Part shown: piece by piece, positions 42,159-50,507 of the stretch
Numbering within the stretch: the first letter of the stretch is position 1
Layout: every line of letters begins with the position of its first letter
NCBI GenBank assembly: GCA_965246765.1
Contig: CBDFFJ010000002.1
Coordinates: 434,001-498,000, forward strand
Direction of reading: 5' to 3'
Source: UBA1952 sp965246765
GTDB taxonomy: Bacteria; Bacteroidota; Bacteroidia; Chitinophagales; Chitinophagaceae
Length of the DNA stretch: 64,000 bases
Translations under genes and position numbers: made by a program
The notes under the pieces: model-generated
Databases searched by the model: none
Told to the model about the DNA's origin: nothing
Seen by the model: the letters and a program-made list of their open reading frames with translations, nothing else

Positions 42159-43481
42159 TCAAAGAGTGCTTCCTTCTTCACCACATTCACGGCGCTCTTG
42201 TCTTTGAGGGTGCGGGGTAATGGCGCCGTAGGGAGCAATCACTACCTGCTCCCCGCTCTTCAGGCCCTCAGTTACCTGGATGTATTGATTGTCCTGGATG
42301 CCGGTTTTTACATCGCGCAGGGTCACTTGCTTCGTCTTGGGGTTATAGACAAATGCGACCTGCCTTATTTCTTCGCTGCCGCCCTCGCTGCTTTCCTTGT
42401 GGAGCTTCTTGAGGCTATCGGGCCAGTCGCGGGTAGTCACGGCATTTACGGGGACGGAAAGGATATTGCGCTCGCGGCGTGTCTGTATCTCTACGGAGGC
42501 GCTCATGCCGGGCTTAAAGACGAATTTTCCCTTCGGGAGATTGACCGCCAGATCGGCGTAAGAAGCGGGCAGAATGTATATGCGGACGGTGTAGTTGGTG
42601 ACCTGGTCGGTGCTGGTCTGCTGGGCCACGCCCGCGCTGCCGCTGCTCACATCCACCCGCGACACAACGCCTTTAAACTTGCGGTTGCGGTAGGCATCCG
42701 CTTCAATGACCGTGGTATCGCCGATTTTGACCTTGGCAATGTCTGTTTCGCTTACATCTACGCGCACTTCCAAGCGGCTCATGTCTGCGATGGTGAGCAT
42801 ATCGGTGCCGGCCATCTGCGCGGTGCCCACCACACGCTCCCCGAGCTTCACATTAAGCTGTGAGATGACGCCGGAAGCAGGAGCAACAATGGTGGTCTTG
42901 CGGAGGTTTTCCCGCGCCTGAGACAAGCCCGCCTGCGCGCCTTCTACGCTAAACCTGCCACCGGAGGAGGATGCTTTGGCAGCTTCATACTGCGCTTTGG
43001 CGCCTTCGTACTGCGCTTTGGCCTGCTCAAACTCAAGGGCGGAGATTACCTTATCCTGGTAAAGCTTCTGGTTGCGGTTGTAAGTAGCCTGCACAAGCTC
43101 AAACTGGCTGCGTGCCTGCCCGACGAGCTCAGAGGTATTTACAGAGCTTGCCCGGGATTGGGAAACCGTAGCAGAGGCCTGATTGACAATAGAGCTGTAG
43201 ATGGTGGGGTTGATGCGCACCATCATCTGGCCTTTCCTAACGCTGTCGCCCTCCTGCACATTCAGGGCAATGATCTCGCCACTCACTTCGGGGGCAATTT
43301 TCACTTGCGTCTCCGGGTAAATCTTTCCGCTGCCGCTCACTGTTTCGGTGATGGTGTGCGGAGCCGCAGCTTCTACGGCCACTTTGGTTCCTTCCTCGCC
43401 CTTGCCACGACCTATGAGAATGAGCAGGAGTAAAAAGGCGACGCCGCCGCCAATAATCCACCACAGGGTTTTCTTCTTCAT
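42159..43481 (-). CDS. RND/ABC efflux periplasmic adaptor (HlyD/MacA-like), frameshift near C-terminus
   Basis: A membrane-fusion protein of about 440 residues: one N-terminal helix (about 5-23), a lipoyl half-motif (VSGEIIALNVQEGDSVRKGQMM), a coiled-coil hairpin (about 95-195, SQFELVQATYNRNQKLYQDK), the second half-motif (IVAPASGVISQLNVKLGERV), and beta-barrel and membrane-proximal domains. The in-frame end (PHPQRQERRECGEEGSTL) is out of family. One base fewer in the GGGG run at 42214-42217 gives ITRTLKDKSAVNVVKKEALF and a stop at 42140-42142, the normal ending. The start at 43481 is behind a TACATTTG box. No transporter subunit is adjacent. Confidence 0.88.
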   Translation of the reverse strand: MKKKTLWWIIGGGVAFLLLLILIGRGKGEEGTKVAVEAAAPHTITETVSGSGKIYPETQVKIAPEVSGEIIALNVQEGDSVRKGQMMVRINPTIYSSIVNQASATVSQSRASSVNTSELVGQARSQFELVQATYNRNQKLYQDKVISALEFEQAKAQYEGAKAQYEAAKASSSGGRFSVEGAQAGLSQARENLRKTTIVAPASGVISQLNVKLGERVVGTAQMAGTDMLTIADMSRLEVRVDVSETDIAKVKIGDTTVIEADAYRNRKFKGVVSRVDVSSGSAGVAQQTSTDQVTNYTVRIYILPASYADLAVNLPKGKFVFKPGMSASVEIQTRRERNILSVPVNAVTTRDWPDSLKKLHKESSEGGSEEIRQVAFVYNPKTKQVTLRDVKTGIQDNQYIQVTEGLKSGEQVVIAPYGAITPHPQRQERRECGEEGSTL

Positions 43482-43499
43482 GAAAGGTGATTCGGAGGC

Positions 43500-43507
43500 C
43501 AAATGTA
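43500..43507 (-). promoter_or_regulatory. -7 element of the efflux adaptor gene
   Basis: TACATTTG on the minus strand, ending 18 nt before the ATG at 43481, gives a leader of roughly 12-15 nt and supports that start over the longer reading frame. Confidence 0.5.
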
Positions 43508-43542
43508 GAGCGGGATTCTGTTGTACGCTTACGGGCCTGTTA

Positions 43543-43576
43543 TAAAAAAGCAATCCCGGCGCTGAGGCCGGGATTG
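43543..43576 (-). terminator. Terminator of the type B T9SS cargo gene
   Basis: On the minus strand CAATCCCGGC / GCCGGGATTG (loop 6 nt, 43551-43576) is followed by a T6 run (43543-43548), 20 nt after the stop of the upstream gene. Confidence 0.85.
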
Positions 43577-43595
43577 TTTCAGAAGAAAGCTCCTG

Positions 43596-46500
43596 TTAGC
43601 GGATAAGCTGAACGCTGCCCTTATACATTTCTGTAGTCTGGTCGGCATAGCCTACGCGGATGATATACTCGTAGGTACCTATGTCCTGGGTTACACCCTT
43701 CCACTTGCCGTCCCATCCCTTCGTGATGTCGGTAGTAGAGAATACTTCCTGGCCCCAGCGGTTGAATACGCGGAACTCCATTAGGCGCTGAACGAGCGGA
43801 TTCACGATCTTGAACTCATCATTGCGTCCATCACCGTTTGGCGTGAAGCCTGATGGAATAAGGATGTTTGTGTGGTAGTTCACGCTCACCTTCACGGAAT
43901 CAGTGTATGCGCAGCTATTCATGTCGTAGCCGGTAGCTACATACGTGGTTGTAGTGGTAGGCCGAGCAATAGTGCGCGGTGCGTTCGGGTCAGAAAGCGA
44001 GCCCGGAAGGAGACCAGCTGAAGTGCTGCGCCCCCCTTACATAAAGCTCCACGCTCTGACCAATGGTAATGGTAGTATCATGGTTCACGATGCCTACATC
44101 CGGCAGCGTCCATACGTTTACTGTTGTGAACAGCGTATCAGGGCATCCGGTTGCGGCGTTGGCGTTTATCGGATTGCTCATGTTCTGATTATTCTGGAAC
44201 ACTACAGCGTAAGTAGTTGCGGTCTTTGGCTTGGCAACCGGTGTGGCGCAGTCTGTGCAGTTCAGGGAGCCGGAAGCGCTCGTAAACACGCCTTCATTCA
44301 CCTCAAACCATCCGTAGGCGTCGCCGCCGCTCGCATAGAGGAAGGCAGGCTGCCCCTGGCAGATAAACGTATCCTGCGGGCCTACATTCAGCACATGGTT
44401 TGGAACAAAGATGTTCAGCTCATCGCGGATCTTACAGCCATTGCGACCAACGCTGTTTACTGTGTACTTGATAGAGCGCGGCACAAACGCCAGCGGGTTC
44501 TGGGCAGTTGAATCCTTCAGGTTATCACCCGGTAGCCAGGTGTAAGCAAATGGCAGCTGCGGCGTTTCGCAGTAGTTGAATTGTACGGCAGGGCGCTGGT
44601 AGTATTGATTCACAACCGGCACATTGCCGCCGCAGACGTTGATAAAGTCGTTTGACTTCTGGATGGCCGTGCCTTCCACCATCGCTACCGGATCAGTTCC
44701 CTTCACATCAGGCACATTGATAGGGCCTACGCAAAGCTCCACAAGCAGGTTTTTAGACGTGTCCCAGCTGTATGGCGCGTCAAACTTGATGTTATTCCAG
44801 GCGTTGCCTGTGATTGTATAGCTGCCAAGTGAGGCCACCTGATTCAGCACGGTGCCCTGATAGAAGCTGGAATTGGTAATAGGCTTAGGGAATGTATCAA
44901 CAGGTATGCAACCCAGAGAAACCGTCACAAACTCTAATGGTACAGTGCTGGCCACAGTCGCGTTCAGCGTCTTGAATGACATAGAATTGAGGGTGCCGCT
45001 ATAGATACCGTAGTACAGCATGTCGCTCTTCTTGATGATGAACTGGTATTTGTGGTACCGGTTCGCAGTGAGGAAAGGCGTATTGAATGCTTTCTTAGGA
45101 GGTATCGTTGTGGAGCTGGCGACTATTGCCGTATTCTCAACTGCACACGTGATGGGATTGGTAGTGCCGCATGGCAGATTTGCAAGCGGCTGAGGGGCCA
45201 TATGCCTGAGATTGCAGCTGCTGGTAGGAAGGGCGGCAGACAAGGAGCAGGTCCTGAGGAGCAACGATGTAGTTGCTTGTATCGGGATATACGACAATGT
45301 CGTCTGTTACAGGGCAACCTTCATAAGACACTGTGTATGTATGTACATCGGGTGGTGCAGCCTGCGGATCGCGGCAATCGGTGCATGTCAGATATTGACC
45401 CGGTGTGGACGGTGCCTCCCTCATACCAGTGATAGATGCCGTTATCAGGCCCGCTTACATGAAGTTGTGCGGGACGCTCGCCCAATGGACAGACCTTTAG
45501 ATCTGGACCAGCATTGGGTGCTTCATAAACGTGAACTGTGTCTTTTCGGAAACAACCTACCTTATCTGTTACAGTGACTACATAACTGGTTGTATCAACT
45601 GGCGACGCAATAGGATTGTTACAGTTTGTACATGATAGTTCAGGGTTATTATTCCACTGATAATTGTACGTACCCCCAGGAATGCCACCGACGACTGTGG
45701 TTTTAAGCTGTATTGGATTACCAAATTGAACACACGGAGTATTCGGTACAGTGTTCAGCCTAAAATCAGAAACCGTATCGGTAAATATGGTGTCTATACA
45801 ACCTGGTGTAGCTGAAGGCAGCACACCATAAAAATAGCTTGGAGTACTGGGTACTTTTACGTCAATGAAAGCGCCGGTACCCAAAAATGTTCCGCTCTTG
45901 TCATACCAGTTGTATGGTGTACCGAGGTTAGTTCCAACAAACCGTATATAACCTGAATCAAGATTACAATAGGATACGGCAGCTTTATACTTACCGCAAG
46001 CAATAACGTCAAAATATCCGTAACCCCAGTGCGCAGTCTGATCGCATGAATAAGCGCTAACTTCAATAGCGATGGTCTTTCCGCCCCTGATTGATAATCG
46101 GCAGTGCTGCTCCTGTCCAAGGCAGATAGAATACATAAGGACTTTTAGGAGACGTTTTAAAACCGTAAACTGCAGTTAAGCGTGGGTCGCCAGCTACGTA
46201 GTTCTGAAATGCGCAAGGAAGCGGTGATTTGGTCGCATCTGCAGAATCATAAGCAATGATCCGAAATGCAGGCTGTTCCTCTGGTGGGTGAGTTCCATCA
46301 TATAATACTGATGCGAACCGGAACGTAAAGCTGTAATCGTTAAAACCGACTGGGACATGCACGTAATATGTCATGCGCTCTGCAGACGTAATTGCCGAAT
46401 CATCGCCAACCTGTATCGCATACTGTCCACCACCGGAAGGATTAATTCTAAATCCTCCGTAATAATCTGTGTCGTTTGGAGAAACCAAAGCACTGGTAGT

Positions 46501-46875
46501 ATCAAAGCGACTCCATTTGCCATTTGCATAAGGTGCCGGTCCGGTAGGATTTGGCGTGCCAGATGCCCATGGAGGCAAATTAGGATTACTAGTAGGAGGA
46601 GTGATTGGAATACCCAAGCCATTGCCAGGAGTTAAGAAGGGAGGGATCACATTGCCAAATGTCACACCGTTCGATGCGGTGCCGTAACACGAATAACCAA
46701 CCTCGTATTTCCAATTAGCATAGCTCGCCTTTTCGAAGTCAAGATTTGGCGGGCAGGCTACGCTACCCGAGCCCTGTGTAAAACCGGGAGTTATAAAACA
46801 TAAGGATAGCAAGAAAGCCAAGGCTCCTTTTGCTAATACGTTAGTGATACCCGGCAAATTTGTAACTCTTTTCAT
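43596..46875 (-). pseudogene. Large T9SS type B secreted protein, split by four frameshifts
   Basis: A secreted protein of about 1090 residues in one piece if four single extra bases are removed. It begins with a signal peptide (ALAFLLSLCFITPGFTQG), has repeated ~75-residue units with the pattern CTNCNNPIASPVDTTSYVVT followed by DKVGC (also LTCTDCRDPQAAPPDVHTYT and LNCTDCATPVAKPKTATTYA), and ends in a gliding-motility C-terminal domain (IPSGFTPNGDGRNDEFKI, FNRWGQEVFSTTDITKGWDG), the type B T9SS signal. Five reading frames follow each other without overlap conflict; the breaks lie near 46084-46087, 45415-45420, 45231-45237 and 44002-44004, each in a G/C-rich run, all of the same sign (+1). The gene is probably whole in the cell; otherwise it is a decaying adhesin-like gene. 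Confidence 0.8.
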
Positions 46876-47251
46876 AGTTATCTGGTTCTTATTCCGTAGT
46901 TGTTGTAAGATTTCCGACGATTGTTTGCGCTAAACGTATTTTCATGCCGCTTGATGTAGAAGACTGCCTTACCCCGTCAAAAGTTGGGTTATGTAGCGAA
47001 TAATTTTATTCGCGAATATAGCCAAATCCCCGGGCAAAAGAAGCATATCTAGCGTAACCATTAAGCGATATGGGCATAAAGTAGCCCCGGCACATTTATC
47101 AACCGCCCATCTCGCTCGCCGTCCGACAAGTTTGTCAAAAAATAATTACACAAGCCAACCAAATAAACGCAACATCGGTCTTCTGAATTGACGGCATTCA
47201 ACATCCTATTCTTAAAAACGCTTACTTTTAGGCCTAAAGCGATTCATAATC
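46876..47251. other. Divergent promoter region
   Basis: A 376-nt gap between two divergently transcribed genes for secreted proteins. A perfect hairpin GCGAATAA-TT-TTATTCGC lies at 46996-47013. A box TACTTTTA (about 47222-47229) lies 23 nt before the plus-strand ATG. I see no gene in it. Confidence 0.45.
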
Positions 47252-47647
47252 ATGAAACATCTCATTGTTATCCTCTTATTTGTAGTCACTGCAGTCACAT
47301 CAGCATTTGCAGGCGGTCGTCCTTCCAAAGAAGAGCTTGACGCTGCTATGAAGGCAGGTCGGCAGGATTTTGCTACCAAACAAGCCGTTTTGGCAAAAGA
47401 ATTAAGAATTCCTGGCACTCAGGCTGCAAAGACAGCTGCAGATCAAGTCTATAACCTTATGCTTGTCGGCATACGGCAAACTGGAAGGGAAATTTTCTTT
47501 TACACTGGCGAAGAGCATGTAAAAGCAAATAAGCATCTCAATGAGTTGGAAGCAGTAGCCAATAAGTACCATCAGCTATCCTCAAACATTTCCGCAAATA
47601 GCCAGCAGCTTATACAACAGGCAGAGGCCTTTGCCAAGACTTACTAA
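47252..47647 (+). CDS. Small secreted helical protein
   Basis: A 131-residue protein with a signal peptide (MKHLIVILLFVVTAVTSAFA). The mature part is Lys/Ala/Gln-rich and predicted to be wholly helical (KEELDAAMKAGRQDFATKQA, AAKTAADQVYNLMLVGI, LNELEAVANKYHQL). I do not recognise the family. A strong terminator follows directly, so the gene is monocistronic. The role is unknown; a periplasmic location is likely. Confidence 0.65.
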   Translation: MKHLIVILLFVVTAVTSAFAGGRPSKEELDAAMKAGRQDFATKQAVLAKELRIPGTQAAKTAADQVYNLMLVGIRQTGREIFFYTGEEHVKANKHLNELEAVANKYHQLSSNISANSQQLIQQAEAFAKTY

Positions 47648-47663
47648 ACCTGAAGAAACTCAT

Positions 47664-47693
47664 AAAAAGCACCGCCATCCGGCGGTGCTTTTT
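47664..47693. terminator. Bidirectional terminator
   Basis: A perfect stem AAAAAGCACCGCC / GGCGGTGCTTTTT with loop ATCC, between the convergent small-protein and LpxD-like genes. The last base overlaps the stop codon of the latter. Confidence 0.9.
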
Positions 47694-48640
47694 TATTTCC
47701 CACTCATCACCTTTTCCCACAGCACCGGGATCCGCCGCATCCAGCCCAGCTCTTTCATCTTTTCCCGCGCCTCCATCACCGGCGAGCCGAAGTACACTTT
47801 TCCGCCTTCTACAGAGGCCGGCACGCCGCTCTGAGCATACACCACAGCGCCCTTGCCTATCGTCAGGTCCTTGTTCACACCCACCTGCCCCCACAGTATC
47901 ACCTCGTCCTCAATGTGGGCCTTGCCGGCAATGCCCACCTGTGCCGCTATCAGGCAGTTCCTGCCAATAACGGTGCCGTGGCCTACATGTATGTGATTGT
48001 CCAGCCTGGTACCGCGGCCTATAATGGTGTCTCCGCTTACGCCTTTGTCTATCGTGCAGCAGGCGCCTATTTCCACATCGTCTTCTATTAATACGCGTCC
48101 GCAGCTTTCCAGCTTGTCGTATTGTACCTCCCGCTCTTTGCGCCGCTTAAAATAAAACGCATCCGCACCCAGCACCGTACCCGCATGAATAGTCACGTTG
48201 TTGCCGATCTCGCAATGGTCGTAGATCGTCACATTCGGGTGAATAAGGCAGCCGCTGCCAATCTTCACGTTATTTCCTACAAAGGCGCCGGGCTGTATCT
48301 GCGTGCCTTCGCCAATTGTTGCGCTGTCCGAGATCATTTTCACAGCCGGCTCAAAGGGCCTGAAATGCTTTACCAGCGACACATAGGCGGCAAATGGGTC
48401 AGCGCATACCAGTACCGTTTTGCCTTCCGGCGCCGCTACTTCTTTATTGATGATGATGACGGTGGCCGGCGAATGAAGACACTTGTCGTAGTACTTCTCA
48501 AAGTCCACAAACGAGATGTCGCCGGGCCGCACCTTGTGAATCTCGTTGATGCCGGTAGCCATCTGCGCTGCATTGCCAATGAGCTTTGCATTGATAAACT
48601 CAGCTATCCATTGTACACTTACAGGCGCTTTAAGATCCAT
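47693..48640 (-). CDS. LpxD-like acyltransferase (hexapeptide-repeat)
   Basis: A 315-residue acyltransferase of the LpxD type. Residues 1-100 form an N-terminal uridine-binding-like domain (VRPGDISFVDFEKYYDKCLHS); the rest is a left-handed beta-helix of hexapeptide repeats (SATIGEGTQIQPGAFVGNNV and on to IAAQVGIAGKAHIEDEVILWG). The catalytic His is in DNHIHVGHGTVIG. LpxD N-acylates UDP-3-O-acylglucosamine in lipid A synthesis; Bacteroidota often have more than one LpxD-like gene, and this one stands alone, away from lpxA/C, so its substrate might differ. The start at 48640 is behind TACTTTCG. Confidence 0.85.
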   Translation of the reverse strand: MDLKAPVSVQWIAEFINAKLIGNAAQMATGINEIHKVRPGDISFVDFEKYYDKCLHSPATVIIINKEVAAPEGKTVLVCADPFAAYVSLVKHFRPFEPAVKMISDSATIGEGTQIQPGAFVGNNVKIGSGCLIHPNVTIYDHCEIGNNVTIHAGTVLGADAFYFKRRKEREVQYDKLESCGRVLIEDDVEIGACCTIDKGVSGDTIIGRGTRLDNHIHVGHGTVIGRNCLIAAQVGIAGKAHIEDEVILWGQVGVNKDLTIGKGAVVYAQSGVPASVEGGKVYFGSPVMEAREKMKELGWMRRIPVLWEKVMSGK

Positions 48641-48646
48641 AAACAA

Positions 48647-48664
48647 TAAGTTTGCGCGAAAGTA
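48647..48664. promoter_or_regulatory. Overlapping divergent -7 boxes
   Basis: TACTTTCG (48657-48664, minus) for the LpxD-like gene and TAAGTTTG (48647-48654, plus) for the class IV aminotransferase gene lie within 18 bp, so the two promoters face away from each other and could compete. Confidence 0.4.
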
Positions 48665-48697
48665 GGATGCCCGCTTTATCCGCGCTTCCCCAAGGCT

Positions 48698-49534
48698 TTG
48701 TCCGCATTCATTAATCTCAACGGGAAGATCATTCCCAACAGCTCGGCCGGCGTTCCTGCCGATGCCCGCGCCTTCCGCTATGGCTACGGGCTTTTTGAGA
48801 CGATGCTGGTGCGGGATGGCAGCATCAGACTGGAGGCGTTGCACTGGGCGCGGCTGAAGGCCGGCATGGAGACACTGGGTATTCACGGGCATCCCCATTT
48901 TTTTAAAGAGCTAAGCGTGGCTACGCAGAAAATTATCTCGCGCAACCGCCATGAGGCACTGGGCCGCATCCGCGTTCAGGTATGGCCTTCATCGGGCGGG
49001 CTCTACGATGGCGATGCCTTTAGCGCGCAGTACTGTATAGAAACCTTCCCACTGGATGCCGATATGCTTCTTCTCAACGAAAACGGGCTCACCATCGGCA
49101 TTGCGGCCGGCATTGTGAAGCCGGCGGACGCGTTCAGCCATATAAAATCCTGCAATGCCCTGCCCTATGCGCTGGCGGCGCGGCAGGCAAAAGCGGCCCG
49201 CTGGAACGACGCCCTCCTCCTGAACCAGCACGGACGCATTGCCGACAGCAGCATTGCCAATGTGTTCTGGTTAAGCAACGGCGTGGTCTGCACGCCGCCG
49301 CTTTCAGAGGGTTGCGTAGCCGGCGTTATGCGTCAGCATCTTTTGAGCCTTTTGCCTGCCTGGGGCTACGCCGTCGGCGAGCTTGCCGCAACGACGCAGA
49401 CTTTGATTGAGGCAGAATGCATAATGCTTACCAATGCAGTGCGCGGCATCCGCTGGGTTTCAGCCTATTGCGGACAGGAAAAGGCTGCCGGGCCAGCCGC
49501 GGAGCTGCACGACAAACTGTTAAGATCTCTTTAA
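48698..49534 (+). CDS. Class IV PLP aminotransferase
   Basis: A 278-residue fold-type IV PLP enzyme (the branched-chain aminotransferase / aminodeoxychorismate lyase family). The N-terminus FINLNGKIIPNSSAGVPADARAFRYGYGLFETM is typical; the PLP-lysine is in SHIKSCNALPYALAARQAK. The next motif reads GRIADSSIANVFWL, with Asp where the family usually has Glu (E-x-x-x-x-N). The start is TTG at 48698: no in-frame ATG is available and one ATG upstream (48667) is out of frame. A close functional name (BCAT, D-amino-acid aminotransferase or PabC) is not justified by the sequence. Confidence 0.85.
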   Translation: MSAFINLNGKIIPNSSAGVPADARAFRYGYGLFETMLVRDGSIRLEALHWARLKAGMETLGIHGHPHFFKELSVATQKIISRNRHEALGRIRVQVWPSSGGLYDGDAFSAQYCIETFPLDADMLLLNENGLTIGIAAGIVKPADAFSHIKSCNALPYALAARQAKAARWNDALLLNQHGRIADSSIANVFWLSNGVVCTPPLSEGCVAGVMRQHLLSLLPAWGYAVGELAATTQTLIEAECIMLTNAVRGIRWVSAYCGQEKAAGPAAELHDKLLRSL

Positions 49535-49617
49535 GCCACAGGCCTTCCTGCGTGCAGCAGGCAATGGCTGGCCCAATTTTTACTGCCCCATTCTGTATTC
49601 ACCAAAACGACTAAGAC

Positions 49618-50379
49618 ATGAAGAAAATGATGTTCCTCGCTGCCTGTGTAAGCTTTGCTACTGCAGCCAATGCTCAAATCAGTATTGCGCCAGAAGCTGG
49701 CATCAATCTGGCCAATATGCACTTTAAGTACAAGGATATTGTAACCGGCAACGATGTGAAGCCGACCAATGACCTTAAGATAGGCGTAAAAGTCGGCGCA
49801 AACGTAAACATCCCAATCGGTGAAAGAATTGTCGTTCAGCCCGGCCTGTTTTATTCCATCAAAGGAACGAAGCAGGAAAGTACCGACAATCTCGGTACCA
49901 TTACTGAAACCACTAAGGACAATATCACACTCCACTATATTGACGTCCCTGTCAATATCCAGTACATGTTCAATGATCCGAGCGAAGGCCGCTTTTTTGT
50001 AGGTATTGGTCCATACTTAGGTGTAGCGTTTGCAGGCCACGACCTGAAAAGCAGGACTTTCTCCGGCACTGGAGCGCCCGCCAATAATGAGATTGATACG
50101 GCTCTCCACTTTGGCAACGACTATAATACCAACAATTTCAGTCGCTTTGACTTTGGCGGTCAAGTAAATGCTGGCTACCTGCTGCGTTCCGGTATCTTTT
50201 TCCGCGGTATGTATCAGCAAGGCATCATAAATCTGATACCCCAAGGGAATCAGAATGCGCTTGTTGCAGCCACTGATCAGCGTATGCGCAATAGTAACAT
50301 TACAATTTCCGTTGGCTACATGATTGGCGGCGCTCCTAAATCTAAAGGTGCACGCAAGCAGGGATCCAACGAAATGTAA
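49618..50379 (+). CDS. Outer-membrane beta-barrel protein (PorT-like fold)
   Basis: A 253-residue protein with a signal peptide (MKKMMFLAACVSFATAANAQ) and strand-rich mature part: ISIAPEAGINLANMHFKY, LKIGVKVGANVNIPIGERIV, VQPGLFYSIKGTK, LHYIDVPVNIQYMF, FFVGIGPYLGVAFAG, FGGQVNAGYLLRSGIFFRG, and a final strand ITISVGYMIGG. This is the outer-membrane beta-barrel family widespread in Bacteroidota. A basic tail (KSKGARKQGSNEM) follows the last strand. The function is unknown. A strong terminator lies just after it. Confidence 0.85.
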   Translation: MKKMMFLAACVSFATAANAQISIAPEAGINLANMHFKYKDIVTGNDVKPTNDLKIGVKVGANVNIPIGERIVVQPGLFYSIKGTKQESTDNLGTITETTKDNITLHYIDVPVNIQYMFNDPSEGRFFVGIGPYLGVAFAGHDLKSRTFSGTGAPANNEIDTALHFGNDYNTNNFSRFDFGGQVNAGYLLRSGIFFRGMYQQGIINLIPQGNQNALVAATDQRMRNSNITISVGYMIGGAPKSKGARKQGSNEM

Positions 50380-50400
50380 ACAGTCTGGCTGCCTATTTTA

Positions 50401-50435
50401 AAAACGCCACTTCCCGTAAGAAGTGGCGTTTTTTT
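50401..50435 (+). terminator. Terminator after the outer-membrane barrel gene
   Basis: Stem AAAACGCCACTT / AAGTGGCGTTTT (loop 8 nt) with T7 tail on the plus strand. Confidence 0.9.
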
Positions 50436-50494
50436 GCCGATAAAACAAGGCAATGTGATCTATTTACGGCGTCTCTCCTCTAAAGTCAGATCTT

Positions 50495-50502
50495 TACCTT
50501 CG
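50495..50502 (+). promoter_or_regulatory. -7 element of gltX (leaderless start)
   Basis: TACCTTCGCGCCCATG: the box ends 5 nt before the ATG, as at the S46 peptidase gene, so the mRNA should be leaderless. Confidence 0.6.
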
Positions 50503-50507
50503 CGCCC

